Below, piece after piece: positions 9,010-17,073 of a DNA stretch of 64,000 nucleotides. A program made the translations under genes and the position numbers. The DNA comes from Exiguobacterium algae (GTDB taxonomy: Bacteria > Bacillota > Bacilli > Exiguobacteriales > Exiguobacteriaceae): NCBI RefSeq assembly GCF_018617875.1, contig NZ_JACSKZ010000001.1, positions 868,001 to 932,000 on the forward strand. The letters run 5' to 3'. The notes below the pieces were generated by a model. It saw only the letters and a list, made by a program, of their open reading frames with translations. It had not been told where the DNA came from and made no database searches. Positions within the stretch are counted from its first letter, which is position 1. The number at the start of each line of letters is the position of its first letter.

Positions 9010-10229
9010 GTTGAATCCCTTCCTTTCCCATTCATGAGCTGTGCGTATACCGCTAAATAATCGTTAATGCGATCCTCCATTTTAAATTCACGATGCGCGT
9101 GTCGGACGCAAGCATCGCCGTAAGCTGCTTTTCCATTGCTTCTGGCGTGTCTGATGGCTTCAATCAAACCTTTCCAATCGTTTGGTGGAACGGTAAAGCC
9201 GCAAGCGGCCGGAACGAGTTCCGGGTTGGCTGTCGCCTCTAGGACGATGACCGGCGTCCCTGAAGCGAGTGCTTCTGCCGTCACTTTTCCGAATGACTCT
9301 TCCTGCGATAAGTTCAAAAACAAGTCTGCCAACGCATAATATTCAGCCAGTTCCTCTACACGATTTGTCGGGGGAATGGAGAGGATGTTCGATGGAAGGT
9401 TTTCCTCCTTCATCTCTCCGACTAACAAAATACTGACTTCCGGCAAACGATTCGCTAAGGTGATCCAGTCGGCCAATCCTTTCGAATCGTCCCAGGAGCT
9501 GGCCACTCCGAGAAGGATATAACGGTCCTCTAAACCGAGCCGATGACGAAGGACACTCGTATCGCGCGGGTGGAACAGTGAGGTGTCGACCCAGTTGTAA
9601 ATCCGCCGTAAAATCGGCGCCTGTCCCAGAAATGAGAGTCTTGCTTCATTCGTGATCCAGTCGGATACACCGACGACTGCAAGGCGTGGAATCTGTTCAA
9701 ACCACCGTTTTTTATCTGCCCACATCTCGGCCGTACGATCGAACACCCAACTCGGGTTGTCGAGGGCAAGTCGTGGACAACTCCCGCACCCTGTCATCCA
9801 ACGGTCACACCCGGTTTTCGAATAGTGGGTACACTTTCCGGTGTAAAACCAACAGTCATGTAACGTCATGACGGTCGCAGTGTCTGTTTTCGATAACCAG
9901 GAAAACAGCGTCTCAAAGTGTAGATAATTGGAATGTAAGTTATGCAAATGCACAATATCCGGTCGCTGATCCGTTAAATACTCGACGAGTTCTTCCGTAG
10001 CATGTTTGGAATAGTATCCTTGTTTCCCTGTAATCCGCGACAGCAAGGCGTGGCGTTTTTGATCGAAATCCGATCCGATATGGAAGCCGGTCCCTGTCTC
10101 CGGTCCGGTCGCGTAGGCGACCGAACTCTCATGCCCCTGTTGTTCCGCAATGACGGAAAGCTCTTTACAAATCCTGCCCGTGCTTTTTTCCTCGTGGATT
10201 GCATTGATGTGAATGATTCGCATAAGCAT
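8952..10229 (-). CDS. glycosyltransferase, GT4 (WcaC-like)
   Basis: 425 residues, GT-B fold. 'MRIIHINAIHEEKSTGRI' opens the N-domain; 'PDIVHLHNLHSNYLHFETLF' and 'VMTLHDCWFYTGKCTHY' with a cluster of Cys match the WcaC/WbaZ-like subgroup. 'EESFGKVTAEALASGTPVIV' carries the GT4 E-x7-E motif. Two starts are possible, 10229 or Met3 at 10223; AAGGTG upstream fits either. The last 19 codons overlap the next gene, and its tail there is Ser- and Pro-rich, so it may be non-essential sequence. Confidence 0.87.
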   Translation of the reverse strand: MLMRIIHINAIHEEKSTGRICKELSVIAEQQGHESSVAYATGPETGTGFHIGSDFDQKRHALLSRITGKQGYYSKHATEELVEYLTDQRPDIVHLHNLHSNYLHFETLFSWLSKTDTATVMTLHDCWFYTGKCTHYSKTGCDRWMTGCGSCPRLALDNPSWVFDRTAEMWADKKRWFEQIPRLAVVGVSDWITNEARLSFLGQAPILRRIYNWVDTSLFHPRDTSVLRHRLGLEDRYILLGVASSWDDSKGLADWITLANRLPEVSILLVGEMKEENLPSNILSIPPTNRVEELAEYYALADLFLNLSQEESFGKVTAEALASGTPVIVLEATANPELVPAACGFTVPPNDWKGLIEAIRHARSNGKAAYGDACVRHAHREFKMEDRINDYLAVYAQLMNGKGRDSTWHSPSSPSSSRSTMEQTI

Positions 10230-10251
10230 TCACCTTCTTTCCGGACGTAGC

Positions 10252-10953
10252 TTAATCGTAAGCATAATGGTAGTGACGATCTTTTCCTTTTTCGAGCTTG
10301 TTCATGACCACGCCGAGCATGTGTGCTCCTGACATGACGAGCTGCTCTTTCGCTTTCACGACGTAATCGCGGTTTGAATTATCCGAACTGACCACGAGAA
10401 TCGTACCGTCTGCCTGACTCGCCAATATGCGACTGTCCGCTACCTGCATCAGAGGTGGCGCGTCTAGGATGATGAGGTCATAATGTTTTTTCACGTCTTC
10501 CAATATCTCCGTCATCATGTCGGAGGCCAACAACTCAGACGGGTTAGGTGGAATCGGTCCTGCCGGCAATAAGTGTAGTTTCGATACTTGCGTCGATTGG
10601 ACGGATCGATCAAACGTGACCCGTTTCGCGAGGACGGTCGACAGACCAAATCGCGCCGGGAGTTGAAACGTGAAGTGAACCGTCGGTTTTCTCATGTCAC
10701 AGTCAATCAACAGCACCCGTTTACCGAGTTGTGCATAGACGACAGCCAAATTGGACGCGGTTGTCGACTTGCCTTCACCCGGAGAGGCGGACGTCACGAC
10801 AATCGTTTGCAGTTTTTCCCCAAGAGCCGTGAACTGAAGATTCGTACGAATGGTTCGATATTGTTCAGAGATTGGAGACTGTGGATTCGTTAACGTGATC
10901 AAACTGCGGCGTGTCTCACGAACTTTGTCGTGCTTTTTTAGGGGATTGAACAT
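10252..10953 (-). CDS. CpsD-like bacterial tyrosine kinase
   Basis: 233 residues, cytoplasmic part of a split BY-kinase. Walker A is 'SASPGEGKST' (about residues 55-64), Walker A' is 'VLLIDCDMRK' (about 80-89) and Walker B is 'LIILDAPPL' (about 160-168). The C-terminus ends in a tyrosine cluster, 'HYHYAYD', typical of the autophosphorylated tail. AAAGGAG precedes ATG. The partner membrane activator is the gene just upstream, overlapping by 38 bases. The pair controls polymer length and export; no tyrosine phosphatase is present in the window. Confidence 0.92.
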   Translation of the reverse strand: MFNPLKKHDKVRETRRSLITLTNPQSPISEQYRTIRTNLQFTALGEKLQTIVVTSASPGEGKSTTASNLAVVYAQLGKRVLLIDCDMRKPTVHFTFQLPARFGLSTVLAKRVTFDRSVQSTQVSKLHLLPAGPIPPNPSELLASDMMTEILEDVKKHYDLIILDAPPLMQVADSRILASQADGTILVVSSDNSNRDYVVKAKEQLVMSGAHMLGVVMNKLEKGKDRHYHYAYD

Positions 10954-11692
10954 GTGGCTTCTCTCCTTTCGTCGTCGTCACCGCCCCCGGCGGTGTTTGC
11001 GCCCGAGATGGCGCCATGTCTCGCTTTTCAATCACAGGAACCGTTCCGATAACAGGCATGGACAACAGTAGTTCCAATTCATGTTCGTCTCGAATCCGTT
11101 TATCGAACGTATAACGGATGAGAGCGAGTACGCCACCCGCGACAAATCCGACAACCAGACCGGCCAGTGTATTCAGAATGATGTTCGGTGAGATAGGAGA
11201 GTTCGGGATTTCTGCGAGCGACAAGACACGGACATTATCGATGTTCATGAGTGCCGGAATTTCATTGGCGAAGACGTCCGTGATGACGTTGGCAATCTCC
11301 GCGGCGACGACTGGATCCGTGTACTCCACAACGATATTGATGACTTGCGAGTCCTCTTCACTCTCGACGACAAGTACTTCACTAATGTCTTCAGGCGCAT
11401 TTGTGACCCGCTCTTGTACATCGTTCAAGATTGCCGGACTCCGCATGATGACCCGATACGTGTTGATCAATGACAGAGAGGATGAAACTTGCGTACTGTC
11501 CACTACATTTGAACCGGCCTCCTGTTTCGGAACAATCAAGACCTGAGTGGATGCTTCATATTTCGGTTCAATTACATACTGGCTCAAATAATAAGCCGCG
11601 CCCCCCATCAATAAAATCGTGATGAAAACGAGCAATTTGCTTTTTTTGAATACAGCGAGTAGTTCAGATAATAACATCGTCTGGCTGTTCAC
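10916..11692 (-). CDS. CpsC/Wzz-like chain-length and kinase activator protein
   Basis: About 258 residues from GTG 11692, chosen because GAAGGAGG lies 8 bases upstream; a longer ATG frame from 11725 has no such site. Two membrane helices flank an extracellular loop: 'LLVFITILLMGGAAYYLSQY' near the N-terminus and 'IILNTLAGLVVGFVAGGVLA' near residue 185. The loop has the Wzz-type coiled segment and a Pro-rich 'NSPISPNI' before helix 2. The cytosolic tail is basic and activates the CpsD-like kinase encoded next. Gene order CpsC-CpsD is as in Gram-positive capsule loci. Confidence 0.9.
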   Translation of the reverse strand: MNSQTMLLSELLAVFKKSKLLVFITILLMGGAAYYLSQYVIEPKYEASTQVLIVPKQEAGSNVVDSTQVSSSLSLINTYRVIMRSPAILNDVQERVTNAPEDISEVLVVESEEDSQVINIVVEYTDPVVAAEIANVITDVFANEIPALMNIDNVRVLSLAEIPNSPISPNIILNTLAGLVVGFVAGGVLALIRYTFDKRIRDEHELELLLSMPVIGTVPVIEKRDMAPSRAQTPPGAVTTTKGEKPHVQSPKKARQSS

Positions 11693-11827
11693 AGTCAAAC
11701 CCTCCTTCGAACAAATAGATTGCATGTAGTAGTGTGGTTTATGGTCTGTTCCGATCTTGTATTGTTACTACTTACCCTTCACTTTGTCGTAATTCGAAAG
11801 AAATGCTAACCAACTTTTCATAAACTA

Positions 11828-12985
11828 TCATGTCGCTTTGTGACGGCCGAACTCTGAATAAATCCGTCTCATTTCCGATTGGGATCGAGTCACATCAAAC
11901 TCTTTCACCGACTCACTATTACGAAGTCCGATCTGGTGAGACAAATCAAAATCGAGTTGCATCGTTTGAATCGCCCGGGCGAAACCTGCAACATCATTTG
12001 GTGCACATTTATAACCCGTCACCCCTTCCACCGAATAATCATTGATGCCGTGCACGTTTGAAGTGATGAGCGGGAGACCGGCGGCCATCGCTTCGAGCGC
12101 GGCCATCCCCAGTCCTTCTCGTCTCGACGGGAAGACGAAACAATCCGATGCTTTCATCACCTCGATGACATCGTCCCGAAAACCGAGCAAACGCACTTGA
12201 TCCGTCAGACCGAGTTCACGAATCAAACGTTCTAAATTGGATTGATGCTCCCCTGTCCCGGCAATTAAATATCGAATGGTCGGTTCGTTCAAAGAAGCGA
12301 TCGCTCGAAGGATCGTCTCATGATTTTTGTTCTCGTTCAGTTCACCGACAGACAGGAGTACAAAATCTGTTTCCCTTTGAATACCGAGTGCACGGCGCTT
12401 TTGCGGGCGATTGATGGCAATTTGTTCGATTCGTTTCGTATCGACTCCAATCCCCGGAATTCGAAACGTATGCGACGTCTTAAACGACTGAGCACGTGTA
12501 AAGTCTTCTTCGTTAATCGTGACAATTGTGTCGGTCAACCGGGCAAGCGTCCGTTCAACCGGGTAATAGAGCATCCAGTTGAGGGACGGACTGCCTTTAA
12601 AGAAGTGAAACCCGTGCGCCGTATACATGCAGGGCGTATGTGTTTGTCTCGCGACAAGCCGACCGATGACACCGCCGATTGGCGAATGGCAATGGACGAA
12701 GTCGTAGTCATGTGTGGTCATGACACGTTTTAATTGTTGGTAAGCCCGTACGTGTCCATTCATTTTTTTGACGTCCCGCTCAAAATCAATTTGGAAGAGC
12801 ATCACATCGTTTTGTCTCAAGTCCTCCTTGATTCGGGCAATCTTTTCTTCGGAATACATGCTTCCCCATTCAAAATTCGTCGCGACATGTACTTCGTACC
12901 CCATGTCTTGCAGCATCCGGATATTATCACGATTGAAGCTCTCAATCATCGAGACGACCGAGGCGACCATGAGCATCCGTTTCAT
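11828..12985 (-). CDS. glycosyltransferase, GT4 (EpsD-like)
   Basis: 385 residues. It starts 'MKRMLMVASVVSMIESFNRD' and has 'MLQDMGYEVHVATNFEW', close to the EpsD/YveN pattern. 'YDFVHCHSPIGGVIGRLVAR' and 'CMYTAHGFHFFKG' are also typical. 'VFPSRREGLGMAALEAMAAG' has the GT4 catalytic E-x7-E. AAAGGAGGGGATCGT precedes ATG. It is 12 bases after the GT2 gene at 12998 and 135 bases before the CpsC-like gene; all are probably on one transcript. Confidence 0.9.
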   Translation of the reverse strand: MKRMLMVASVVSMIESFNRDNIRMLQDMGYEVHVATNFEWGSMYSEEKIARIKEDLRQNDVMLFQIDFERDVKKMNGHVRAYQQLKRVMTTHDYDFVHCHSPIGGVIGRLVARQTHTPCMYTAHGFHFFKGSPSLNWMLYYPVERTLARLTDTIVTINEEDFTRAQSFKTSHTFRIPGIGVDTKRIEQIAINRPQKRRALGIQRETDFVLLSVGELNENKNHETILRAIASLNEPTIRYLIAGTGEHQSNLERLIRELGLTDQVRLLGFRDDVIEVMKASDCFVFPSRREGLGMAALEAMAAGLPLITSNVHGINDYSVEGVTGYKCAPNDVAGFARAIQTMQLDFDLSHQIGLRNSESVKEFDVTRSQSEMRRIYSEFGRHKAT

Positions 12986-12997
12986 ACGATCCCCTCC

Positions 12998-14053
12998 TTA
13001 AACCCGCTTCCGCAAATAATCGACCCCATGCAACATTAAGACGAGTGGAACGGTCTGCTCCCGTTTGCACAACTGGAAGAACGTACGCCATTTCATATCA
13101 AAGTAGTGAAAATCGATTTGGGAATAGGCCCGCTTGTATTCTGTTTGACGCAACACTTGGCGGAGCGCTTCAGCCTGTGCCCAAAGCGATTTGGAAGAAG
13201 ACAACTCATTTAAGCCGATTCCAATCATACTGAGGGCAATCCGATTGTAGAGCGCCTTTAGGTACTCCTCGCCTAAATCGTGCGTTTCGATATAGTGCAT
13301 TAAGACATGGAAGAAATGCAGGCGGGATTCGACGAGATCCTTCTTATAGGCGCTCGACACGGAACGGGCATCGGTTTTCCGGTAATGATAAACTGGATAA
13401 TCGATGTAAACGAATCGCTTACAATGTTCGAGTGCCTCGATTTGGAAGTAGAGGTCTTTGAATGTCCCGTATGGACCCGCTCCGAATTTGAGATGTTTGA
13501 CGAGGTCCCGGTGATACAGTGTGAAACAATTCGAATTCAAGGAATCGACACTTTCAGGGTGGGCCAATTCTTCTCCAATCAAACCGAATAAACGACGGTG
13601 AACATAACGTCTCGTGCCTTTTGCGTCATACGATAAGTAAGACTCTTCAAAAATTTTCTTCCGAAGTGACCGGTCCCCGTACTCACGGACATATGTGCCC
13701 ATCACCGCATCCGCTTGTTCCCGTTCTGCATGACGAAGGAGTACCCGGATGGCATCCAAGTCGAGCCAATCGTCGCTGTCGACGAACATCAGGTACTCCC
13801 CTTTCGCCAATTCCAATCCCCGGGTTCGACAAAAAGAACAGCCGCGATTGGTCTGGTCGATGAGCCGAACACGCGAATCCGCATCGTATTCCATCATGAT
13901 GTCGAGGCTGCAATCGCTACTACCATCATTGATACAAATAATTTCGAGATTCGGATACGTTTGATTGACCAGGCTATCCAAGCACTGGTGTAAATAATCA
14001 CTTGTATTGTAGACAGGGACGATAATACTGACGAGCGGTTCAACACGCTGCAT
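12998..14053 (-). CDS. glycosyltransferase family 2
   Basis: 351 residues. GT-A domain: 'VSIIVPVYNTSDYLHQCLDS', 'LEIICINDGSSDCSLDIM' and 'GEYLMFVDSDDWLDLDAI', where DSDD is the metal-binding motif. The C-terminal 150 residues are the usual acceptor-side helical part. AGGAGTG precedes the ATG. It is the first gene of the exopolysaccharide operon, after the terminator at 14204-14229, so a promoter is expected in 14060-14200, but no convincing -35/-10 pair was seen there. Confidence 0.9.
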   Translation of the reverse strand: MQRVEPLVSIIVPVYNTSDYLHQCLDSLVNQTYPNLEIICINDGSSDCSLDIMMEYDADSRVRLIDQTNRGCSFCRTRGLELAKGEYLMFVDSDDWLDLDAIRVLLRHAEREQADAVMGTYVREYGDRSLRKKIFEESYLSYDAKGTRRYVHRRLFGLIGEELAHPESVDSLNSNCFTLYHRDLVKHLKFGAGPYGTFKDLYFQIEALEHCKRFVYIDYPVYHYRKTDARSVSSAYKKDLVESRLHFFHVLMHYIETHDLGEEYLKALYNRIALSMIGIGLNELSSSKSLWAQAEALRQVLRQTEYKRAYSQIDFHYFDMKWRTFFQLCKREQTVPLVLMLHGVDYLRKRV

Positions 14054-14203
14054 GAATGGTCACTCCTTCTAGGATGTAAGATCATGATGAAGTTTTACGT
14101 CATATTGGAACGAAGTACTCTATCTCGTTGTTCCCATTCAAAATTTTGGATAAATCCGAAATGGGATGAGTCGTTAATAATTTTTTAGTGAATTATCACA
14201 AAT

Positions 14204-14229
14204 GAAAAAACCGACTGTCATCAGCCGGC
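14204..14229 (-). terminator. terminator after the 2-hydroxyacid dehydrogenase gene
   Basis: On the minus strand CCGGCTG and CAGTCGG pair (one G-U) around an ATGA loop, followed by TTTTTT. It separates the aldolase/dehydrogenase transcript from the exopolysaccharide operon. Confidence 0.82.
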
Positions 14230-14235
14230 TCAAAC

Positions 14236-15144
14236 TCATCGCTTCATTTGTTCGCATTTCAGGTTTCCCATAATATTCTCAAACAGTCGGTCATTCACCC
14301 GATCCGACACATAAGAGTTGTGCGGGGTGAGGGTCACCCATTCAAAGTCATACAATGGATTGTCCGGTAAGAGCGGTTCTGATTCAAACACATCAAGGGC
14401 GACGCCAAAAAATTTCCCTTCCCGTAAAGCGGACACGAGTGCCTGTTCGTCGATAATGGCACCACGGGCAACGTTGATCAATATGGCATCCTCTTTCATC
14501 GCAGCAATCGCTGTCTCATCAATGATGTGATAGGTTTCATCTGTTAGAGGAAGCGCTAAAATGATGACGTCACTCTCACGCAGCACTTCAATCATTTGAT
14601 CCATCAATACATATCTGTCGACGAACGGAACATCTTGTTCCCGGCGCCCGATTCCCGTAATCACCATGTCAAAGGCATGTAGTCGTTTCGCCACTGCCTG
14701 ACCGACATTTCCTACTCCCAAAAGGGCAACGTTTTTCCCCGTCAACTCACGCAATTGTCGTTCTTTTTTCCATTCCCGATTCATTTGCGTTTCACGAAAT
14801 ACCGATCCATGCTTCATAAAATCAAGTAATTGCCACACGACCCATTCCGCCATCGGTACCGCATAGGTGTCCCCGGCATTATACACATGAACGCCGCGCT
14901 CACGGAGCTCATCAAGCGGAAGCCGATCAAGACCTGCACTCACTGCCTGGACGAGACGTAAACGTGGAAAATCACTCACATCCCGATAGGCAAAGACATT
15001 TTGACAGATGAGCACCTCAACATCTGACACTTCGATGTCTGTGACCTCTGTCTCATACTTTAAAAGAGTCACTTCATAACCGAACTGTTCGAGCATGTGT
15101 TGTTGAGCAGGGGACAACCGGACCCCTGTCACCAAAGCGTTCAT
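14236..15144 (-). CDS. D-isomer specific 2-hydroxyacid dehydrogenase
   Basis: 302 residues. The NAD-binding motif is 'ALLGVGNVGQAVAKRL'. The catalytic Arg is in 'INVARGAIIDEQALV', the Glu in 'DVFESEPLLPDNPLY' and the His in 'LTPHNSYVS', so the triad is complete. It overlaps the aldolase gene by 4 bases (ATGA). It probably reduces a 2-keto acid, perhaps one made or consumed by the aldolase, but the substrate cannot be read from sequence. It lies between two polysaccharide loci, so a role in making a sugar acid or other glycan substituent is possible but unproven. Confidence 0.88.
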   Translation of the reverse strand: MNALVTGVRLSPAQQHMLEQFGYEVTLLKYETEVTDIEVSDVEVLICQNVFAYRDVSDFPRLRLVQAVSAGLDRLPLDELRERGVHVYNAGDTYAVPMAEWVVWQLLDFMKHGSVFRETQMNREWKKERQLRELTGKNVALLGVGNVGQAVAKRLHAFDMVITGIGRREQDVPFVDRYVLMDQMIEVLRESDVIILALPLTDETYHIIDETAIAAMKEDAILINVARGAIIDEQALVSALREGKFFGVALDVFESEPLLPDNPLYDFEWVTLTPHNSYVSDRVNDRLFENIMGNLKCEQMKR

Positions 15145-15986
15145 AATAAAATCCCTTTCTTCTGGAGAATACTTGCCGTAATGCTTTGGACATCATCAAT
15201 CAGAGCCAATCGATTCTGTTCGAGCCATTCCGGCGATGCATTTCGGAGCCGTTGTTCGTATGCCCGTACTTTCCATACTTCTTGCTGGAACAGTTGCGCT
15301 TGCTGTGAAGTCACGTTTTCAACTGCTCCGATATTACAGAAACTACGGGACAAAATGACGAGCGATGAACCGAGGCGAATATGTTCCGAAAGTATTCTTT
15401 CTGCTTGTAACTTCCCTTCCCCGATTCGAGCGATCCCGCCAAACCCGTATGGAATACCGGCGTTTCGAATTTGTGACAGGATTTGATCGACCTGACCGTT
15501 AGCGAGCGGTTCAAAGATGAAGGATTGTCCGTAACTTAAATGAAGATCGTTTAAGCCGAGATGAATACAATCAATGCCCGGTAATTGAAGGACTTCGGGC
15601 ATGCATTCGACCGCCTCTTTCGTTTCGCACAACAGACACACCTGCGCACGTCCGGCTACAAGCTCAATTAACGTTTCTACTTCACCAACCGTCTTGTAAT
15701 AAGGAAGCATAATCATGTCCGCCCCACGATGGATGGCTTCATTGACTTCAAAACGGGACCCCGGAAAGATCGGGTTGACCCGTACAAGCAGCTTCGCGTG
15801 CTTCAACACCGAACGTAGCCGACTAACGTCCCGCATCGTATGGCGCGAAATAACCGTATCCAAATGCCCTTGACGCTCTACTTTTCCATTCAACTCCAAG
15901 TCCACGAAAATCCAATCAACCCCATTTTGTTCAGCTAATTGCGCAATTGCCGGCTGATTCGTGATGTACATAAATGACAGTGACAT
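15141..15986 (-). CDS. HpcH/HpaI aldolase/citrate lyase family protein
   Basis: 281 residues, TIM-barrel family. 'NGVDWIFVDLELNGKVERQG' includes the E-region, 'RGADMIMLPYYKTVGEVETL' is the central strand, and 'VCLLCETKEAVECMPEVLQL' holds the metal-ligand Glu. 'IDCIHLGLNDLHLSYGQ' holds the metal-ligand Asp. Members catalyse aldol cleavage or formation of 2-keto-3-deoxy acids or malyl/citramalyl-type thioesters. With the following dehydrogenase it forms a two-gene operon. Specific substrate unknown. Confidence 0.83.
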   Translation of the reverse strand: MSLSFMYITNQPAIAQLAEQNGVDWIFVDLELNGKVERQGHLDTVISRHTMRDVSRLRSVLKHAKLLVRVNPIFPGSRFEVNEAIHRGADMIMLPYYKTVGEVETLIELVAGRAQVCLLCETKEAVECMPEVLQLPGIDCIHLGLNDLHLSYGQSFIFEPLANGQVDQILSQIRNAGIPYGFGGIARIGEGKLQAERILSEHIRLGSSLVILSRSFCNIGAVENVTSQQAQLFQQEVWKVRAYEQRLRNASPEWLEQNRLALIDDVQSITASILQKKGILL

Positions 15987-16066
15987 AACCGTTTCTCCCC
16001 TCCTCGATTCATTACCTTAAATTGATAACCTGCGCCTAAAAAAATGAAACAGAAATACGTAACATG

Positions 16067-16127
16067 TTTTCACAAATGAGTGAGTCTTTTCACAAAGATG
16101 TACAAGAAATGTGCCACAAATTTGTGG
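16067..16127. promoter_or_regulatory. CACAAA repeats and 14-bp palindrome (possible operator)
   Basis: TTTTCACAAA occurs twice, at 16067-16076 and 16087-16096, and a perfect palindrome CCACAAATTTGTGG lies at 16114-16127. All three share CACAAA, with starts 20 and 24 bases apart. They sit in the divergent region just upstream of the likely acetyltransferase promoter, as expected for a regulator binding in tandem. The regulator is unknown. Confidence 0.45.
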
Positions 16128-16150
16128 TCGCTATTTCTTTTTCGTTTTGT

Positions 16151-16178
16151 TTGAAGTCAAGGGATTCGGCAATATATA
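16151..16178 (+). promoter_or_regulatory. promoter of the acetyltransferase gene
   Basis: TTGAAG (16151-16156) and TATATA (16173-16178) are 16 bases apart, 50 bases before the ATG at 16228. Confidence 0.55.
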
Positions 16179-16227
16179 TCGTACACAATTACAATTCGAC
16201 AATTTTCGTCAAAAGGAGTGACGTCGG

Positions 16228-16875
16228 ATGGAATGGATCGTCATTTTCGGCGCAGGCGGCCACGCACAGGTCATCATCGACATGATTGAACTCAAGGGAA
16301 TTTATAAGATTGCCGGCATTTATGACGATAGCCCGCATCTCATCGGAAAATTTCTTTACGGCTACCCCATTCTCGGATCGATTGGTGTCACCTCGGTGAT
16401 TCGAAAAGGCATCATCGGCATTGGGGATAATGATCAGCGGGCTGCAGTCGCGCAACGAATTTTAGAACGAATGCCGGATTTCGAATTTATTAGCGCGGTA
16501 CATCCGAACGCCATCATCGGGAAACACGTTCAGATTGAACAAGGCGTCGCCGTCATGGCCGGCAGTGTGGTCAATATGAATACGGTTCTCCACGCCCATA
16601 GTGTCGTCAACACGATGGCCTCGGTCGACCATGACTGTACACTCGAACCCTTCGCTGCGGTCGCGCCCGGTGCGCACCTCGGTGGCAACGTGACGATCGG
16701 CGAACGCTCCTTTGTCGGGATGGGCGCGACCGTCATCCACAACCTTCACGTCGGTCACGACACCGTCGTCGGTGCCGGGGCCACGGTCGTGTATGACCTG
16801 CCGAACAACGTCCTTGCCTACGGCACCCCCGCTCGACCGGTGAAACAACGCTTCGTGGACGAAAAATATTTATAA
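16228..16875 (+). CDS. NeuD/PglD-like sugar O/N-acetyltransferase
   Basis: 215 residues. The N-terminal Rossmann-like part starts 'WIVIFGAGGHAQVIIDMIE' (GxGGHA motif of NeuD/PglD). The C-terminal left-handed beta-helix shows hexapeptide repeats such as 'IGKHVQIEQGVAVMAGSVVN' and 'IGERSFVGMGATVIHNLHVG', with 'VDHDCTLE' carrying the catalytic His. It ends in a typical 'YGTPARPVK'. AAAAGGAG lies 9 bases upstream of the ATG. It is monocistronic between its own promoter and terminator and probably acetylates a nucleotide sugar for a neighbouring glycan. Confidence 0.9.
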   Translation: MEWIVIFGAGGHAQVIIDMIELKGIYKIAGIYDDSPHLIGKFLYGYPILGSIGVTSVIRKGIIGIGDNDQRAAVAQRILERMPDFEFISAVHPNAIIGKHVQIEQGVAVMAGSVVNMNTVLHAHSVVNTMASVDHDCTLEPFAAVAPGAHLGGNVTIGERSFVGMGATVIHNLHVGHDTVVGAGATVVYDLPNNVLAYGTPARPVKQRFVDEKYL

Positions 16876-16878
16876 ACA

Positions 16879-16920
16879 AAAACGGTATTTCTCAAGCGTC
16901 ATGAGAAATACCGTTTTATT
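16879..16920 (+). terminator. terminator after the acetyltransferase gene
   Basis: AAAACGGTATTTCTCA (16879-16894) pairs with TGAGAAATACCGTTTT (16902-16917), a 16-bp perfect stem with a T-rich 3' side. Confidence 0.88.
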
Positions 16921-17013
16921 TTATATTTTTTAATGTAAAATAGTTTTTCGACCATTCTCGACAAAAAGTATGACAATCTTTTGAGTATCAGGTAAATGAA
17001 TTCTTCTTCATAT

Positions 17014-17019
17014 TATAAT
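17014..17019 (+). promoter_or_regulatory. likely -10 element of the pel operon
   Basis: A perfect TATAAT 55 bases before the pelD ATG. No good -35 is seen, which suggests an activator. An inverted repeat ATGAA-TTCTTC-TTCAT (16996-17011) lies directly upstream and could be the activator site. Confidence 0.45.
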
Positions 17020-17073
17020 ATTTCATACATATTTAACATTTTTCCTGATCAAGAACGATGAAGGGGTCATCTT

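Noticed and set aside
16981-17073. A c-di-GMP riboswitch in the pel leader
   Set aside because: The leader is short (about 50 bases after the -10) and does not show a GEMM-type fold. Regulation by c-di-GMP is more likely through the PelD protein.
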